Shown here piece after piece: positions 49,801-61,472 of a stretch of 64,000 nt of DNA. This DNA is from Anarhynchus alexandrinus (taxonomy: Eukaryota > Chordata > Aves > Charadriiformes > Charadriidae). The position numbers and the translations under genes are program-made. How positions within the stretch are numbered: position 1 is the first letter of the stretch; every line of letters begins with the position of its first letter. The notes beneath the pieces are model-generated. The model saw only the letters and a list, made by a program, of their open reading frames with translations. It did not search any database and was not told the DNA's origin. The stretch spans positions 346,229 through 410,228 of the forward strand of contig VUYV01000397.1 of assembly GCA_008711295.1 (NCBI GenBank), given 5' to 3'.

Positions 49801-52800
49801 TTTTAACTTTGGATGACCTTAGGTTACATTTCTTTTAAGACCTTTGTATATACCTGTTGCAACAGGCTTTTCTTTTAGCTTGAACTACAGAAGACAGGAT
49901 TTAAAAGTCAGGGGAGAAGAGCATGTCATCTTGCCTGAAGGGAAAACTGGACTTGTAGGCCAACACTACAGGCTGAGACAAACTCCTTTTCCTGAAAACT
50001 GACTAGACATGTGACAAAACCTATGTCAACAGCAGGATGGAAAAAGCTATGCAAAATATATCAAACCCACTGAAATGAGCGATTATGAAACCCTCTAGTG
50101 GCAGACATAAGAGAAGCAGGGCAGATATCTACGGTAAGTGTTGTCTTCAAAAATCTGCAACTTAGGTCAGTGGTGATATGTTAAAGGGATTTTAGTTTTT
50201 TTTTCCACAATTAACTACATCTGCCCTACTTATTTACCTCAAACATTCCAATCCAACTGTGTTCAAGCCTTAAAACAAAGCAGAGATATAACTATACTCT
50301 TTTAATGTCACAACTGTCTCTTCAGATTTATGTAATACTTTTTCTTACATTCAGTGTAAGCTGGTTCACTGAACTTGGTGTTGACTGGAGCTACAGAGCT
50401 GTTTGTGATCTACCAAATCCCAACAATGAAATGGTAGGAGAGACAGAGAGAGAGAGATACCAAAAAATAAATTCAGAAGAGGAAGAAACAGCATGTAACC
50501 ATAAGATGACAACCTGCCGCCTCGTTTGAGCCTCTCAGAGCGGAAGTTCTCATAGTGAAGATCCTGGGTCACCTCCTGAAGATCTTGCATATGGGTGCTG
50601 GAGGAAGAAAAATAATTCAAACATAACCGTGTCACATCAGTTTGCTTAACCAACTCTCACATTCAGCACTGTATTGGGTCAATGTGTTCAGCTTGAACAG
50701 CCATTTAACATGCTGATTTAAAAGCTAATTTAAATCAAATTGGGCCAATAAAGGACACAGAGAGACCACCTCAGACCCTGAGGCAGCCCTGACATAAGCT
50801 GTCCTCCTGGGTGAGGCATTTGATGAAGCAGTGCTGGGCAGGGCAAGCAGAGCAGCAAAGCCTGAAAAAAAAAATCAACCAGTGGACTTTTGAAGTCTAC
50901 TCCTTTGCAGATATATATCCACATATAGATATATTTAAATAAGCGGAAGGTGTGAAGCAACCTGGTTTATGTTCCTGGGGATCTGAATAGCAATACAACA
51001 CTGTGTTCGACAAAAGATTATCTTCACAGAATCACTAAGTAATTCAGATTGGAAAGAACCTATGGAGCCATGTGGTACAGTCCCTGCCTAGGCCACCTAG
51101 GTCAAGTCTGCTCATGGCTTTCTCCAGACAAATTCTGAATGTCTCCAAGGATTACACAACCACTCCAAATCCCCAATACAATGTCTGAGTATCCTCCTGG
51201 TGATTGTTTTTTAAAATACCATTTAATTGGAATTTGCTAACTTACATTAACATGGTCCTCAGCTTCAGGAAGTCATTATGTTCCGGATTCTCCACTTCAA
51301 CTACACCCCATGGGTAGAGTCGACCTCTAACTTTTTTACCTTTGGCTTCAATGAGTTGATTGGATCCCACTACACAAAATGGAATGCTGGCCTGAAAGCC
51401 AAAAATACAAAAATCATGAAGAATGAACCAGAACAAACAACTCCAAGAAGTACTCTCATTCTGCTCAGCACTTTGTATTATGGTAATAGGTTTGTAATGC
51501 TTCTAATTTGAAGGTGTAAAAAAAAAAAAAAAGGTAATTATTACCACCTTCTTCCAGACAGGGAAGCCTGGCCACAGAGACACAGTGATTCACTCAAGGT
51601 CTCATCGCAGGTCACAGTACGTACCTTGTTCTAAAGCCATCTGAACAGTTCCAAAAGATACAGTAGATTATTCACATATGTAACCTGTGAAGCCAGTCTT
51701 ACCTTCAGGAGTCTGGTCTGCTCTTTAAAATCCTCATCCTCATCTGATTCAGCATCAGGCAGGTGATAAATCTTGATGCCATGCTCTTCTATTTCATCCA
51801 GAATCTGAGATTTACAATATAAGAAATTGAGATAATATACATGTAAAGTCAGTACTTTTAAATCTTAAGGTAAAAATGACTTAATCATTTATATGTAGCC
51901 TCTTGAGAAATTTGGGCCTATCTTGCTCATCCAAATTACTTGGAAGGTATTTGTTTTTAAACATCACATTGGCAAGTATTTGTTTTTAAACACCACATTT
52001 CTTCATGATATTCAACAACTACTTGCCACAGACCTTTAGACAAACAATAGTGTTCAAATAACCAGTGTCCTTTGTGGATTACACATAAGAAATTGACCTT
52101 TTTTTAAAACTTTGCAATTGTTTTTTTAAAATTATAAGGCGTTGACTCAGCAGTACCTAATTGCTTTGAACAGCCTAAAACTCCTTGCTTTTGTCTCTGA
52201 ATTATTATTTGGGGATAGGGGTGGGAGTGTTAAAAAACCTAACTAACTGAGCTACAGACATGACAAATACTGTTTTCTGTCTTCATGACTGCTAAGAATG
52301 GCATCTGCAGCTGGGATCCATTTGCCATAAACACAAATTTTGCTCTTAAAAAAAAAATAAAAATCTTTATTTCTGCGGAATTCTAGCACAATATGTGTAT
52401 CAAACTAAAGTATACTCCTCAATTTTTACTGCAAGTTGGGTAAGATAACTATAAGGATTTTCAGAATAACTGTAAAAATCATAGATAATGTTTTCAATAT
52501 AACAGCTAAGACTGGATCGAATGTGCCTTCTAACAAGTTAATTCTAACACTTCTTTCTAAATTTCATAGTTGTTATTAACTCATTATGGTTTGTTGCATT
52601 TTTCCCCCCTCGGCAAATACAATGTCAAGTTTTGCAAGACTGAATGTGTTAAGGTGTCTTGCCTACGGAAGAAAGAACTGGAAGGTATTAGAAGAGGGGA
52701 AGAAAAACAACCCCAAAACCAGAAAAATCTCTGAAAATCCTATTTTTCAATCATCAGAATTCTGACTGGGTAAAAAAATATATTGCACATTACAGATGCA

Positions 52801-55800
52801 GATACCGTCTCTGCTTTGTAACTGATTAAATAGGTAAGGGAGCAATTACCATTAGCAAATGTATTTAAATATTTTTCCAAAGTTTCCAAATTCATTCATA
52901 ATGTAATTGTAAATATAGCCAATCTGCCTTTTCACAGGCAACATTTTAGGGACAATTTCCCAGTTAATAATAAAAGAATTTACAAGATATCAAACTGCAT
53001 ATTAAAATAATGTTACACTGTGCAAGAGACTATATTTTTCTTGGCTAGGACAGAATAAGGTTGAATGAGAACACCCTTCTCTTCAGTGACCATGCTGCTA
53101 TAACCGACATACAGTACAACATTTTCCAGCAAGCTAGAAAAATACTTACTCTTTTCTTTAGTCTTTCTCGCTCTTTCAGAGAAAGTGTATCAGCTTTTGC
53201 AATCACTGGTACAATATTTACTTTGTTGTGTATGGCCTTCATAAACTCAACATCCAGAGGCTTAAGGCTAAAATTAAAATATGGAAAAAGTTAAATTTAT
53301 TATTATTATTTATTATTATTGCTATGTAGATCTCTCTCCCTACACAGAGACAACACATCCGATTAATTCCAGCAGTTCTAGTAGTTCCTTAAGTAATGGC
53401 AATCTGATTCTGAAAATTGAAGTCAACAGGCACAAACCAACTCCCCGAAGTAAAATAATTTATAAAATACAATGACGGAGAAACACCTACCCGTGACCAA
53501 ATGGTGAAATGAAATAGAAGCAGCAATGAACCCGGTTATCTATGATGTGTCTCCTGTTCAAACCACTCTCATCGTGCAGATATCGCTCAAACTGCTCATC
53601 AATGTAAGAGATTATGGTCTTAAAACTGTAAAACAAATACGGATTCAAGAAATCATGCTTGTTCCCAAATGGTTAATAATTTTAGTGATGTTTCAAAGGT
53701 AAAACTCCAAGACATTCTGCTGATGAAACCAACCTGCTGATGGACAAAAAGTAATTTACTGATGCTGTAAGACTGTAAGAGTATAAGAGCACACATTTTA
53801 AAATTGTAATTGAATTCCCAAACAACAAACTACTATAAATATTTTTTTCTATTAACATAAAATATACATACATATAACACACAACTTCTACAGGAAATTT
53901 CTCTTGGGTTAGGTATTTATATTTTGACTAGTATTAATTACACATGCTCAAGATAATCTAAGCTTCTTGTTCCAAATTGATTTTAAATCATAGAATGGTT
54001 TGTGTTGGAAGGGACCGTTAAAACATCACCCAGTCCAACCCCCCTGCCATAGGCAGGAACACCTCCCACTAGACCAGGTTACTCAAAGCCCTGTCCAACC
54101 ACATGAACACCTCCAAGAATGGAGTATCCACAGCTTCTCTGGGCAACCTGGGCCAGTGTCTCACCACCCTCATTGTAAAATACTTCTTCCTTATGTCCAA
54201 CCTAAGTCTACCCTCTTGTGGTTGCCCCTTGCCCTGTTACTTACTACAGACCCTGGTAATAAGTCTTGACAGGCCTCAGTAAGGTCTCCCCAAAGCCTTC
54301 TCTTCTCCAAGCTGAAGAACTCCAACTCTCTTAGCCTTTCCTCATAGGAGAGGTGTTCCAGCCCTTGGACCATTTTTGTGGACCCTCTCTGGACCTGCTC
54401 CATGTCTGTCTTGTGCTGGGGGCCCCAGAGGTGGATGTAGGTCTCCCAAGAGCTGTGTAGAGGGGGAGAATCACCTCCCTTGACATGCTGGCCACGCTTC
54501 TTTTGATGCAGACAAAGATACAAATGGCTTTCAGGGATGTAAGCACACATTGCCAGCTCATACGCAATTTTTCATCCACCAGTATCCCCAAATTCTTCTC
54601 TGCAGGGCTGCTCTCGATGCATTCATCTCCCAGTCTGTATTGATATTGAGGATTTCCCCAACCCACATGCAGGATGTCGCACTTGGCCTTGTTGAACTTC
54701 ACGAGGTTTGCATGGGCCCACTCCTCAAGCCTGTCAAGGTCCCTCTGGATGGCATCCCTCCCCTCTAGTGAATCAACTGCACCACTCAGCTCGGTTTCAC
54801 CTGCAAACTTGCTGAGGGGGAACTCAATTCCACTATGTCATTGATGAAGATATTAAATAGTATTGGTCCAAGTACAGATCCTTGAGGGACACCACTCCTT
54901 ACTGGTTTCCACTTAGACTTTGAGCCATTGACTGTAACTCTTTGGATGCAGCCATCCAGCCAATTCCTTACTCATCTAACAATCCGTTCATCAAACCCAT
55001 ACCTCTCCAATTTAGACACAAGAATGTTATGGGGGACCACATGAAAACCCTTACAGAAGTCCAGGTAGATGACATCAGTAGCTCTCCCTTTATGCATTCT
55101 ATTGTAGAAAGCCACCAGATTAGTCAGGCACAATTGCCCTTGGTGAAGCCATATTGGCTGTGTCTAATTACCTCCCTATCTTCCATATGATTCAACATAT
55201 CTTCCAGAAGGATCTGTTTCATGATGTTGCCAGACATGGAGGTGAGGCTGACTGGTTGGTAGTTCCCCGGGTCTCCTTCTTACCCTTTTTAAAAATGGGC
55301 ATGATGTTTCCCTTTTTCCAGTCACTGGGGACTTTGCCTGACTGCCATGACTTTTGAAATATGGTGGAGAGTGGCTTGGCAACTACATCTGCCATAGATA
55401 ACCCAATGAGATGGGATGCATCTTGTTGGGTCCTACGGATTTATCAAGTCACTTATCAAGTTCAAGTTCCTCAGGTGGTCTCGAACCTGCTTTTCACTTA
55501 CAATGGGAGGGACTTCATTTCCCCAGTCCCTGCCTTGAGGTTCAGGGGCTTGAGAGATGTACGAAGAGGGATTACCATTGAAAACTGACTGCCATTGATC
55601 TCAAGATTATTTCTCAGTACTTATTATAATGTAAATTTCTCAAAACACCCAAACAATCAAACCCAAAGTTGATGAAAATGCAGAATCTGAGAATGCTCAA
55701 ATGAATGTGGACAAGATCTAAACGTTGATTTTGACTTGCACTAAAGACTAAATTAATTACAATACACTCAGAGTGTTGTTGAATTTCTTGTGTCCCAATG

Positions 55801-58800
55801 GTTCCCTTGCTTTCTGACTATAAAAAAGTCAAGGTCATCGTTTACTTAAAACTCTCCCCAAATTAATACAGTTAACTAAGAAAAATAATATATCTAAATA
55901 TCTGTGTCACAAAGTTTATTTCAAGTTGTGTGGAAGTTATTGATGCCTCCTTACTTTGAACTGCATATCGTTACTAATATAGCCCCACTTCAGTTGCTTA
56001 TTCCCCGCCCCCAGGACAAATACAAAATGGATGTCAGTCTTCATACATAGATCAATACAAACTCTGTGTACTTACCAGTCTCGACAATTGATAGCATCTC
56101 CATATCCTGGTGTATCTACAACCGTCAGACGTAGTTTCACACCCCTCTCTTCAATTTCAACTGTTGAGGCTTCAATCTGCACAGTGCGTTCGATCTTCTC
56201 TAAAATACAATAAACTTTATCTTTCAGAATACAATTTATAAGACTTTGTCGTTTTGAAATATATATAATGTAGAAACTAAGGCAAAAGAGACTGAGAAAA
56301 AAATGTAGGTAATCAGCAATTTGGAGAACAATACTAAATTATACTTAATGGATTTTCTTCCTAAGGGTTACCTAAGCGGTAAGTAATTGTGAGCTAACAT
56401 GATAAATTATTAAAGCAAGTCATTCAACAAGTAGCAAAGAGGGGAAAAAATAGCATCTTCCTCTATTTTCTTACAATATTCTCTTTTGTTGGTTTACTTG
56501 GTTAACAGAATAAAAAAAGGACAAAGGACTGAAGAAGAAAAGGTGAAGTTCACATTCAGTAAATATCAACCCAAAGCAAAGGAATCAAGTTGCAAGTCCA
56601 AGCAGATACAAACAATGCATATGTTTAGAATTGCAAGGGATTCAAATTTAAAGAAAGTTTCTGACTGTTTTAGTTGATTGTTTATTTTGCTGTGACACAA
56701 TGACATTTTTTTACGCAAAAGAAGGGATCAACTTTCTAAGTGCCGATATGAATACACCAGAGGACTAAACAAAGACCTCAAATACATCCTGGGTACAGAG
56801 GGAACCAATTCTATCAAACAGGAAAATTATCAGGAAATTATCAGGAAATGCATTGCAAACAGACAAACTAGAACAAAGGTATGTTTACCAGCAGCTCCTG
56901 GGATTATCCTTTCTGGGTAGAGATCTGTCAAGAAGAGGCTGTTTATTAATGTAGATTTTCCCAATCCAGATTCACCTGTAATTCAATATAAAGATAAATT
57001 CAACATATTTACATAATTAATTTCAACTGTATTCAGACAGTATCATCTGACTATACATTTTTTTCATGTTAAATGTAAATCTTTCAGTTGTGATTTTAAA
57101 ATTTACACCTTATAATTTTGTATTAGAAAAGTTTGCACAAAAAGGTTGAATAACAATTTTTACATCTCAGCTTTATAATACACTCTCAGAGCTTTCACTG
57201 AGCTCTGTGAAATTTCCCATTTCATGCCTCCTGATTTTTTGAGGCATGCTTTTCTGCTATCACTTCAGAATGTGAAAGATCATACACAGTGAGAAGCTAG
57301 ATCTTGCCTAGGCCATATCATCAATTTAGAATGAAAAAGGCATTGCTAAACTTGTGCACAGCCAGGCATCACAAAGCGTGATTTATTTCTGCTTTTTATG
57401 CTAATATGGCAAACAGGAACCTAAGGGAAGAGGAATACGACATGGCCACCGAGCATACATACAGAGCAATTTTTTCACTGATGAAATTTAGGATTACCAA
57501 ATTGTACCATAAATATATTTTTGTTCTAGGACTACTGACTGAGCCATGAGGAAAGTTCAAAAGCCAACTAACTAGCTAAAGATCAAGATCCTAATCAGAA
57601 CAAATGCTCATGGCATAGAAAAGACTGGCAACTTGAAGTGCTCAGTACTTGAATTCAGTGAAGAAATCACTTTCTAGAATTTTGGTTTTATTTCAGGTGT
57701 TGATAGAATTAATTAAAAAAATTAGATGTTAAAAATGATGGGTCACATGATCCCTCTGAGTAACACAGACTATTCTGCAACCGTGGTCTGATAAAAATAT
57801 CTGAACAAAAGAAAAAAAGAGATGGAATTATTTCCTAAAGAAAGATTTGACTGGGAGCTGCCAGTTTTTAATGCCTTATAGAATGCATCTCTTAAGATCA
57901 GATTTTACCAGTGCAGCCTTCAGCAGTGAAAGAGACATGCAGCCAGAGTAACTCAACAGTCACATGGCATCATTTCAGCAAAACAAAAAAAAAAAGTATG
58001 ATTTTAACCAGCAGCACATTCCATATTTTCAGTCTGGTTAAATATTACATGTAAACCAAATCAGTTTTCATAGTCGCTGTCAAGGATTAATGAAAAGAAT
58101 AGTTATCCTAACTACTGGCCACAGCATTAGAGTTTAGTGACTTTCAAATGAAATAACTGTTCAGATGAAGTCATAGCTTAATAATGAGAATTAACATGAA
58201 ATTGTTAATAAATACAAGTGCTTAGGATTTCTTTGGAAGCAACATAGCCAAGCAGCCAAATTGTTACAAACCCCAGCTGATATTTTCACAAACCACAATA
58301 AAAAATACCAGAAAAAACAATGCAAAAAATCATTGATTAGGACTCTGTCAGTGCAGACAGCTTTTAAAGAAACATTCTCCTGCTCAGAAATTAAGCAGCA
58401 CAGCAACTTAACAAAGAATAATATAGTTCAATACAGGCATTGTGGTATAGACCACAAGAGAACATACTTAAACCCCATGGATATTTCAAGAGAAAGAATT
58501 TGCATTCCAAAGTGTTGAAATCATCAACAATCTAAAGCACAGTTTATTTTATCTTACATTGACTGCCTCCCTCTGCTAGCGTATCTTAAAATATGACTCC
58601 AAATTTTCAATTAAATTACTTTTCTCCAAGTTCTCTTCCTGTAGTTTTCATTCATCCCTTAGAATACTGGCAGGCAATGACTGTAAAGTTAAATTTTACA
58701 CTGACACATGGGTGGGGTTAATTGCCTTTCTGTTACTCTGACACCGTGCCATTTTCCCCCTATTTAATATTTTACAAGAGGCTAGAAACAACTGTTTGGT

Positions 58801-61448
58801 CTATATAATTTCACATAGCTTTCTGCCAGAACTGTTTCACATGGCACTATTTGCAATGAATCTCAAAGAGATCTGGAAATTAAGTATAGCTGCAGCAGAC
58901 AAAGCACATATTTTGTTTCTCACAACGGTTCAGATTTTTACAATCACTGAACAGTAAATTCTGAAGAGTTACAGTAGATACCATAATATGAAACATCTGC
59001 TTATAGTTTAGCTTCACACTTAGATTTTACAAGATAGCCATTATGATATCATCCTAAGCCAATCTAATGAAAGATACAGTAAACAACTATGATAAAATAC
59101 TAGGAAGACAAAAATAAGGGCCACCTCTGTCCAACACTGAACTACAAAAGACACAAAGAGGATAAAAGCAATGCTAGGGCTGTCATTTGGTGTAACTAAT
59201 GAAAGGTGTAACTACTGGAGTCCAAAACAATGAAGAACTTAAACACCTCCTATCATGTACTGTGTCGCCTCTCCTCCTCATTTCCACTGTGATCTCTCTT
59301 GGACAAATCTAACATGCAAATGAGATTTACTTCTTGTGACGCCAGGTAATAAAGAACCTAATTCTATTAGGGGACTTTTTGCAAAAGCCTATTTTAAAAG
59401 CGAGAATTACAGAGTTCAAACACCAAAACTCAGAAGTTACAGCTCCCATGCAGTTTGACCAGGAGAGATATAGAAGATGCCCAAGCCTGATTTGGGAGCC
59501 TACTTAATTTGCAAAAATAACTCTGATTTCTCAGAAGATCAAGGTATTTCTGCAGAAACACTAGATTTTTCTTTCCATTCCAGATGCCAACACAGATTCT
59601 CAATGAAATATCGAATAGAATTAGACTTTAAATTGTAACTGCTAACAGAAAATCAAGATCAATTTCAAAAGTAACAGCTCACATCAAAACCAACTAATCC
59701 AATTCTCATTCTTCTCTTACAAAAGTATTTAGAAGGGAAAAGACCAGAGTCCAGATTCTTTTGATCTACAGAAGCATAAAGAATATTTTAAATGGAATAG
59801 TCTCCTTAATACTATTCATTTAATCAAAACACACAAGCAAACAAAGATTGTATTCAAATGCAAAACCAGTTTTAAACTATATTTTAAATGGAATGCTTGA
59901 ATCCTGTAAGACAGGAGAGAAGGAGGGAAGTAATGATCACTGGGGCGCACAACAAAATTTCTTCACTTTACCCACAAACTTATTAATGTATTCAAACATG
60001 GTTTGTAGTGTGGAAAACAACTGCTGCATGAACTGATAAAGTATAAAGAAAGTTAAATGCTACAGTACAGAAGAGCTTTCTGAGGCAAGCTGAAGCCTTA
60101 CAACAGTGGAAGTAATATTCATTTTAATTCCAAATTCCCTATGAGCAAATACTAATTTTGAGAAAGACCATAAAACATTTCCTTACCAACCACCATAAGA
60201 GTAAATTCAAACCCCTTTTTCACAGACTTCCGGTGAACCTGATTGGGAAGGTTTGCAAATCCAACATAGCCAGGGGTTTCTGGATTGGTAAACTGAGCAG
60301 GCTGTTGCTAAAAATAAAATTAAAATAATATATTAATTAAAATAAAATAAAACAGTAATAAGCAACAACCCAAGATATGCTTTTTTGTATAACAGTTATT
60401 TCATGACATACAGACAGAAAACTACACAGGTGTTCCTACTATTCAACAGTTTCACAATCAAGTACGAACAATGCATTTACCTAGATTTTAAAAATAAAAA
60501 AAGTTTAATTTATTCAGCTATCCAGCCAAGACCACCTTAAGTAAAAAAGAAACAAAACCACAAACATTGATTTATCAAAGTATGAAGTGCATTCACTAAT
60601 CACACACTTTTTAAACAGTGTCTTCACACACATTTCAAATAAAAAGCCTTGTGTCCAATGCTTATGGACTTAAATAAAAAGGCAACAATTTCCAACCTGT
60701 TTTTAGTACATCCAAATGAAACCAGTGAACGATTAGTGAAGTGACAGCCATCTGCTGGAAGTCCTCCTTAGAGATGTTTTTTAAAGGACAGGGGTGCGGG
60801 AATTTACACAATAGTGTTTCAAATGCTCACTGCTATAAATACTGCACAGAAATCTCTAGATCTATTAGTTTCCCTCTTCAAATGCATTAGTCAGGTACCC
60901 TTTATCATTCATTTCACTCCACTAAGCTAACATGGATGTTCTATCCATTATACCACATGCAGGAAAACAAGAATTAGATAAATTCCAGCATGTCAATGAT
61001 ATTTTCAGTTACCACATTATTCTACCATAAGATCAGTTGAGTCTATTAGTAAATGAAGAAATTACATCTGAGAACATCCTTTTCTTGAATGATTCTGCTC
61101 AAAACACAGTAGCAGAATGGAAGTTTCAATGAAAATGCACCAGGGAGCTTGTATGCAACTCCATGACCAAAATTAAATCCTTCCAAGAGGGAAGAATTTA
61201 GCAGTTAACTGCAGAGGTTTATACTTGTAGGAAACTACCTTAACATATATTTTACATCACTCAATCTTTCAATATTATTTGTTCTAAATGCAAATTCTCT
61301 CTTACTTATGACCCATAAATTTAGCATACACATCACTATCAAACACAATGCAAGTTACACATTGTACCCTTGCAGATTAATATTTAAAAACAAATTATCC
61401 GCTTAACATTGTTACACTGGAAGACAGAAATGTTCTTACCTTGGACAT
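46726..61448 (-). CDS. SEPT2: Septin 2 (SEPT2), complete CDS in 11 coding exons
   Basis: GTP-binding filament protein; septin 2 assembles with other septins into hetero-oligomers at the cleavage furrow, ciliary base and actin-linked cortex (family knowledge). Eleven coding exons join in frame to 362 codons plus TAA, against about 361 in mammals. Visible motifs: P-loop GESGLGKST (residues 44-52), Thr78, DTPG (101-104), AKAD (182-185), septin-unique element around 255-300 with Trp260 in [20 protein letters not shown], and a coiled-coil tail (about 309-350) ending [10 protein letters not shown] then GHHV. The polybasic HRKSVKK (28-34) precedes the G domain, as in septins. The start ATG lies 24 bases into exon 2, whose second and third codons complete MSK before the donor. 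All introns are GT-AG; the donor after Gly308 is weak. The closest alternatives are other septins of the same subgroup, but the near-identity along the whole length and the FARP2 neighbour make SEPT2 very likely. The span includes introns; exons are listed separately. Confidence 0.97.
47255..48120 (-). mobile_element. Ancient CR1/L3-like LINE remnant
   Basis: The plus strand contains AGTCCATCTAACTCAGCC followed by text running parallel to old amniote CR1 copies, including a CTCCCCTCATACAGCACC-like segment and GCATTATGGATTTATCATAG. It is highly diverged and frameshifted and lies in SEPT2 intron 11. Assignment rests on remembered family layout, so the limits are approximate. Confidence 0.45.
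48293..48350 (-). CDS. SEPT2: SEPT2 exon 11 (start of coiled coil, residues 309-328)
   Basis: Exon of 58 bases with acceptor TTTTAG and donor GTAAG. It completes Arg309 and encodes [19 protein letters not shown], the start of the C-terminal coiled coil. It matches human [19 protein letters not shown] with conservative changes. Confidence 0.95.
48351..50513 (-). other. SEPT2: SEPT2 intron 10
   Basis: A 2.2-kb intron entered through the weak donor GTTGTC at 50513. It is AT-rich, with a poly(T) run at about 49132-49148 on the plus strand. No repeat family or exon is recognised. Confidence 0.7.
50514..50597 (-). CDS. SEPT2: SEPT2 exon 10 (residues 281-309)
   Basis: Exon of 84 bases with acceptor CTCCAG. 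It encodes [20 protein letters not shown], then ERLKRGG and two bases of Arg309. The donor reads AG|GTTGTC, a weak match to consensus, but the phase to the next exon is correct and no better donor is nearby. Confidence 0.94.
51023..51185 (-). mobile_element. Old CR1 3' fragment
   Basis: It starts with TTCACAGAATCACTAAGTAA and continues GATTGGAAAGAACCTATGGA, a diverged complement of the CR1 3' end. It lies in SEPT2 intron 9, ending about 60 bases below the edge of exon 9. Confidence 0.6.
51246..51391 (-). CDS. SEPT2: SEPT2 exon 9 (septin-unique element, residues 233-281)
   Basis: Exon of 146 bases with acceptor TTCAG and donor GTAAG. It encodes [20 protein letters not shown], then [20 protein letters not shown] and FLKLRTML, including the Trp260 and Arg pair typical of the septin G interface. 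Cys238 replaces Ser of human SEPT2. Confidence 0.96.
51703..51804 (-). CDS. SEPT2: SEPT2 exon 8 (residues 199-232)
   Basis: Exon of 102 bases (34 whole codons, phase 0 at both ends), acceptor TCAG and donor GTAAG. It encodes [20 protein letters not shown], then the acidic [14 protein letters not shown]. Being in phase 0 on both sides, it could be skipped without a frameshift, but that would remove part of the G domain. Confidence 0.96.
51805..53149 (-). other. SEPT2: SEPT2 intron 7
   Basis: A 1.3-kb AT-rich intron between exons 8 and 7. It contains a two-copy 29-bp tandem duplication at 51942-51999 and short A and T runs. No coding sequence is seen. Intron 8 (51392-51702) contains only a 14-base A run and nothing else recognised. 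Confidence 0.75.
51942..51999 (+). repeat. 29-bp tandem duplication
   Basis: Two head-to-tail 29-bp units (51942-51970 and 51971-51999), identical except at about three positions, sharing GTATTTGTTTTTAAACA. It lies within SEPT2 intron 7. Confidence 0.85.
53150..53267 (-). CDS. SEPT2: SEPT2 exon 7 (G4 motif, residues 159-198)
   Basis: Exon of 118 bases with acceptor TTTTAG and donor GTAAGT. It encodes [20 protein letters not shown], then [10 protein letters not shown] with the guanine-specifying AKAD (182-185), and ERERLKKR. It ends in phase 0. Confidence 0.96.
53297..53322 (+). repeat. (TTA)n microsatellite
   Basis: A short interrupted TTA repeat, 30 bases above SEPT2 exon 7 in intron 6, close to the acceptor and branch region. 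Confidence 0.8.
53491..53625 (-). CDS. SEPT2: SEPT2 exon 6 (residues 114-159)
   Basis: Exon of 135 bases with acceptor ACAG and donor GTAGG. It encodes [20 protein letters not shown] and then the segment through [12 protein letters not shown], a core part of the septin G domain. The phase fits both neighbouring exons. Confidence 0.96.
53987..55605 (-). mobile_element. CR1 LINE, 5'-truncated, about 1.6 kb
   Basis: The plus-strand text opens with ATCATAGAATGG, the complement of the CR1 3' tail, then the conserved sequence complementary to the CR1 3' UTR and C-terminal reverse transcriptase. On the minus strand the fragment includes a degraded stretch ending in [17 protein letters not shown] (about 54610-54540), typical of the CR1 polymerase C-terminus, with frameshifts. 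It lies in SEPT2 intron 5 in the same orientation as the gene. It is the longest CR1 copy in the window and is inactive. Confidence 0.9.
56076..56199 (-). CDS. SEPT2: SEPT2 exon 5 (switch regions, residues 73-114)
   Basis: Exon of 124 bases with acceptor TTTTAG and donor GTAAG. It encodes [20 protein letters not shown] and the G3 motif [10 protein letters not shown], then NCRDC split at Cys114. Thr78, the switch I residue of catalytically active septins, is present. Confidence 0.96.
56889..56975 (-). CDS. SEPT2: SEPT2 exon 4 (P-loop, residues 44-73)
   Basis: Exon of 87 bases. It completes Gly44 and carries the Walker A motif GESGLGKST, then the conserved run [20 protein letters not shown]. 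The acceptor is ACAG and the donor GTAAAC. Ile67 replaces a common Val, a conservative change. Confidence 0.96.
56976..60186 (-). other. SEPT2: SEPT2 intron 3
   Basis: A 3.2-kb intron between the polybasic exon and the P-loop exon. It is AT-rich single-copy-looking sequence with no recognised repeat or exon. The shorter introns 60308-61439 and 56200-56888 likewise show nothing beyond splice signals. Confidence 0.75.
60187..60307 (-). CDS. SEPT2: SEPT2 exon 3 (residues 4-44)
   Basis: Exon of 121 bases with TAG acceptor and GTAAG donor. It encodes the N-terminal extension ([20 protein letters not shown]) and polybasic segment up to the first base of Gly44. Human SEPT2 has Thr7 and Ile10 where this copy has Ala7 and Thr10. 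Confidence 0.96.
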
Positions 61449-61472
61449 TTTTGTGGAAGGTCAGGAACAAAT
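61440..61472 (-). CDS. SEPT2: SEPT2 exon 2: start codon exon
   Basis: The acceptor ends TTTTCCAG just above 61472. A short 5' UTR leads to ATG at 61448-61446, then Ser-Lys and donor GTAAG at 61439-61435. Only 9 coding bases are present (61448-61440), phase 0. An exon this short is easily missed by automated prediction. Confidence 0.9.

Noticed and set aside
53045..53242. 65-codon frame starting [12 protein letters not shown]
   Set aside because: It is not a separate gene. It is SEPT2 exon 7 read through its donor into the intron.
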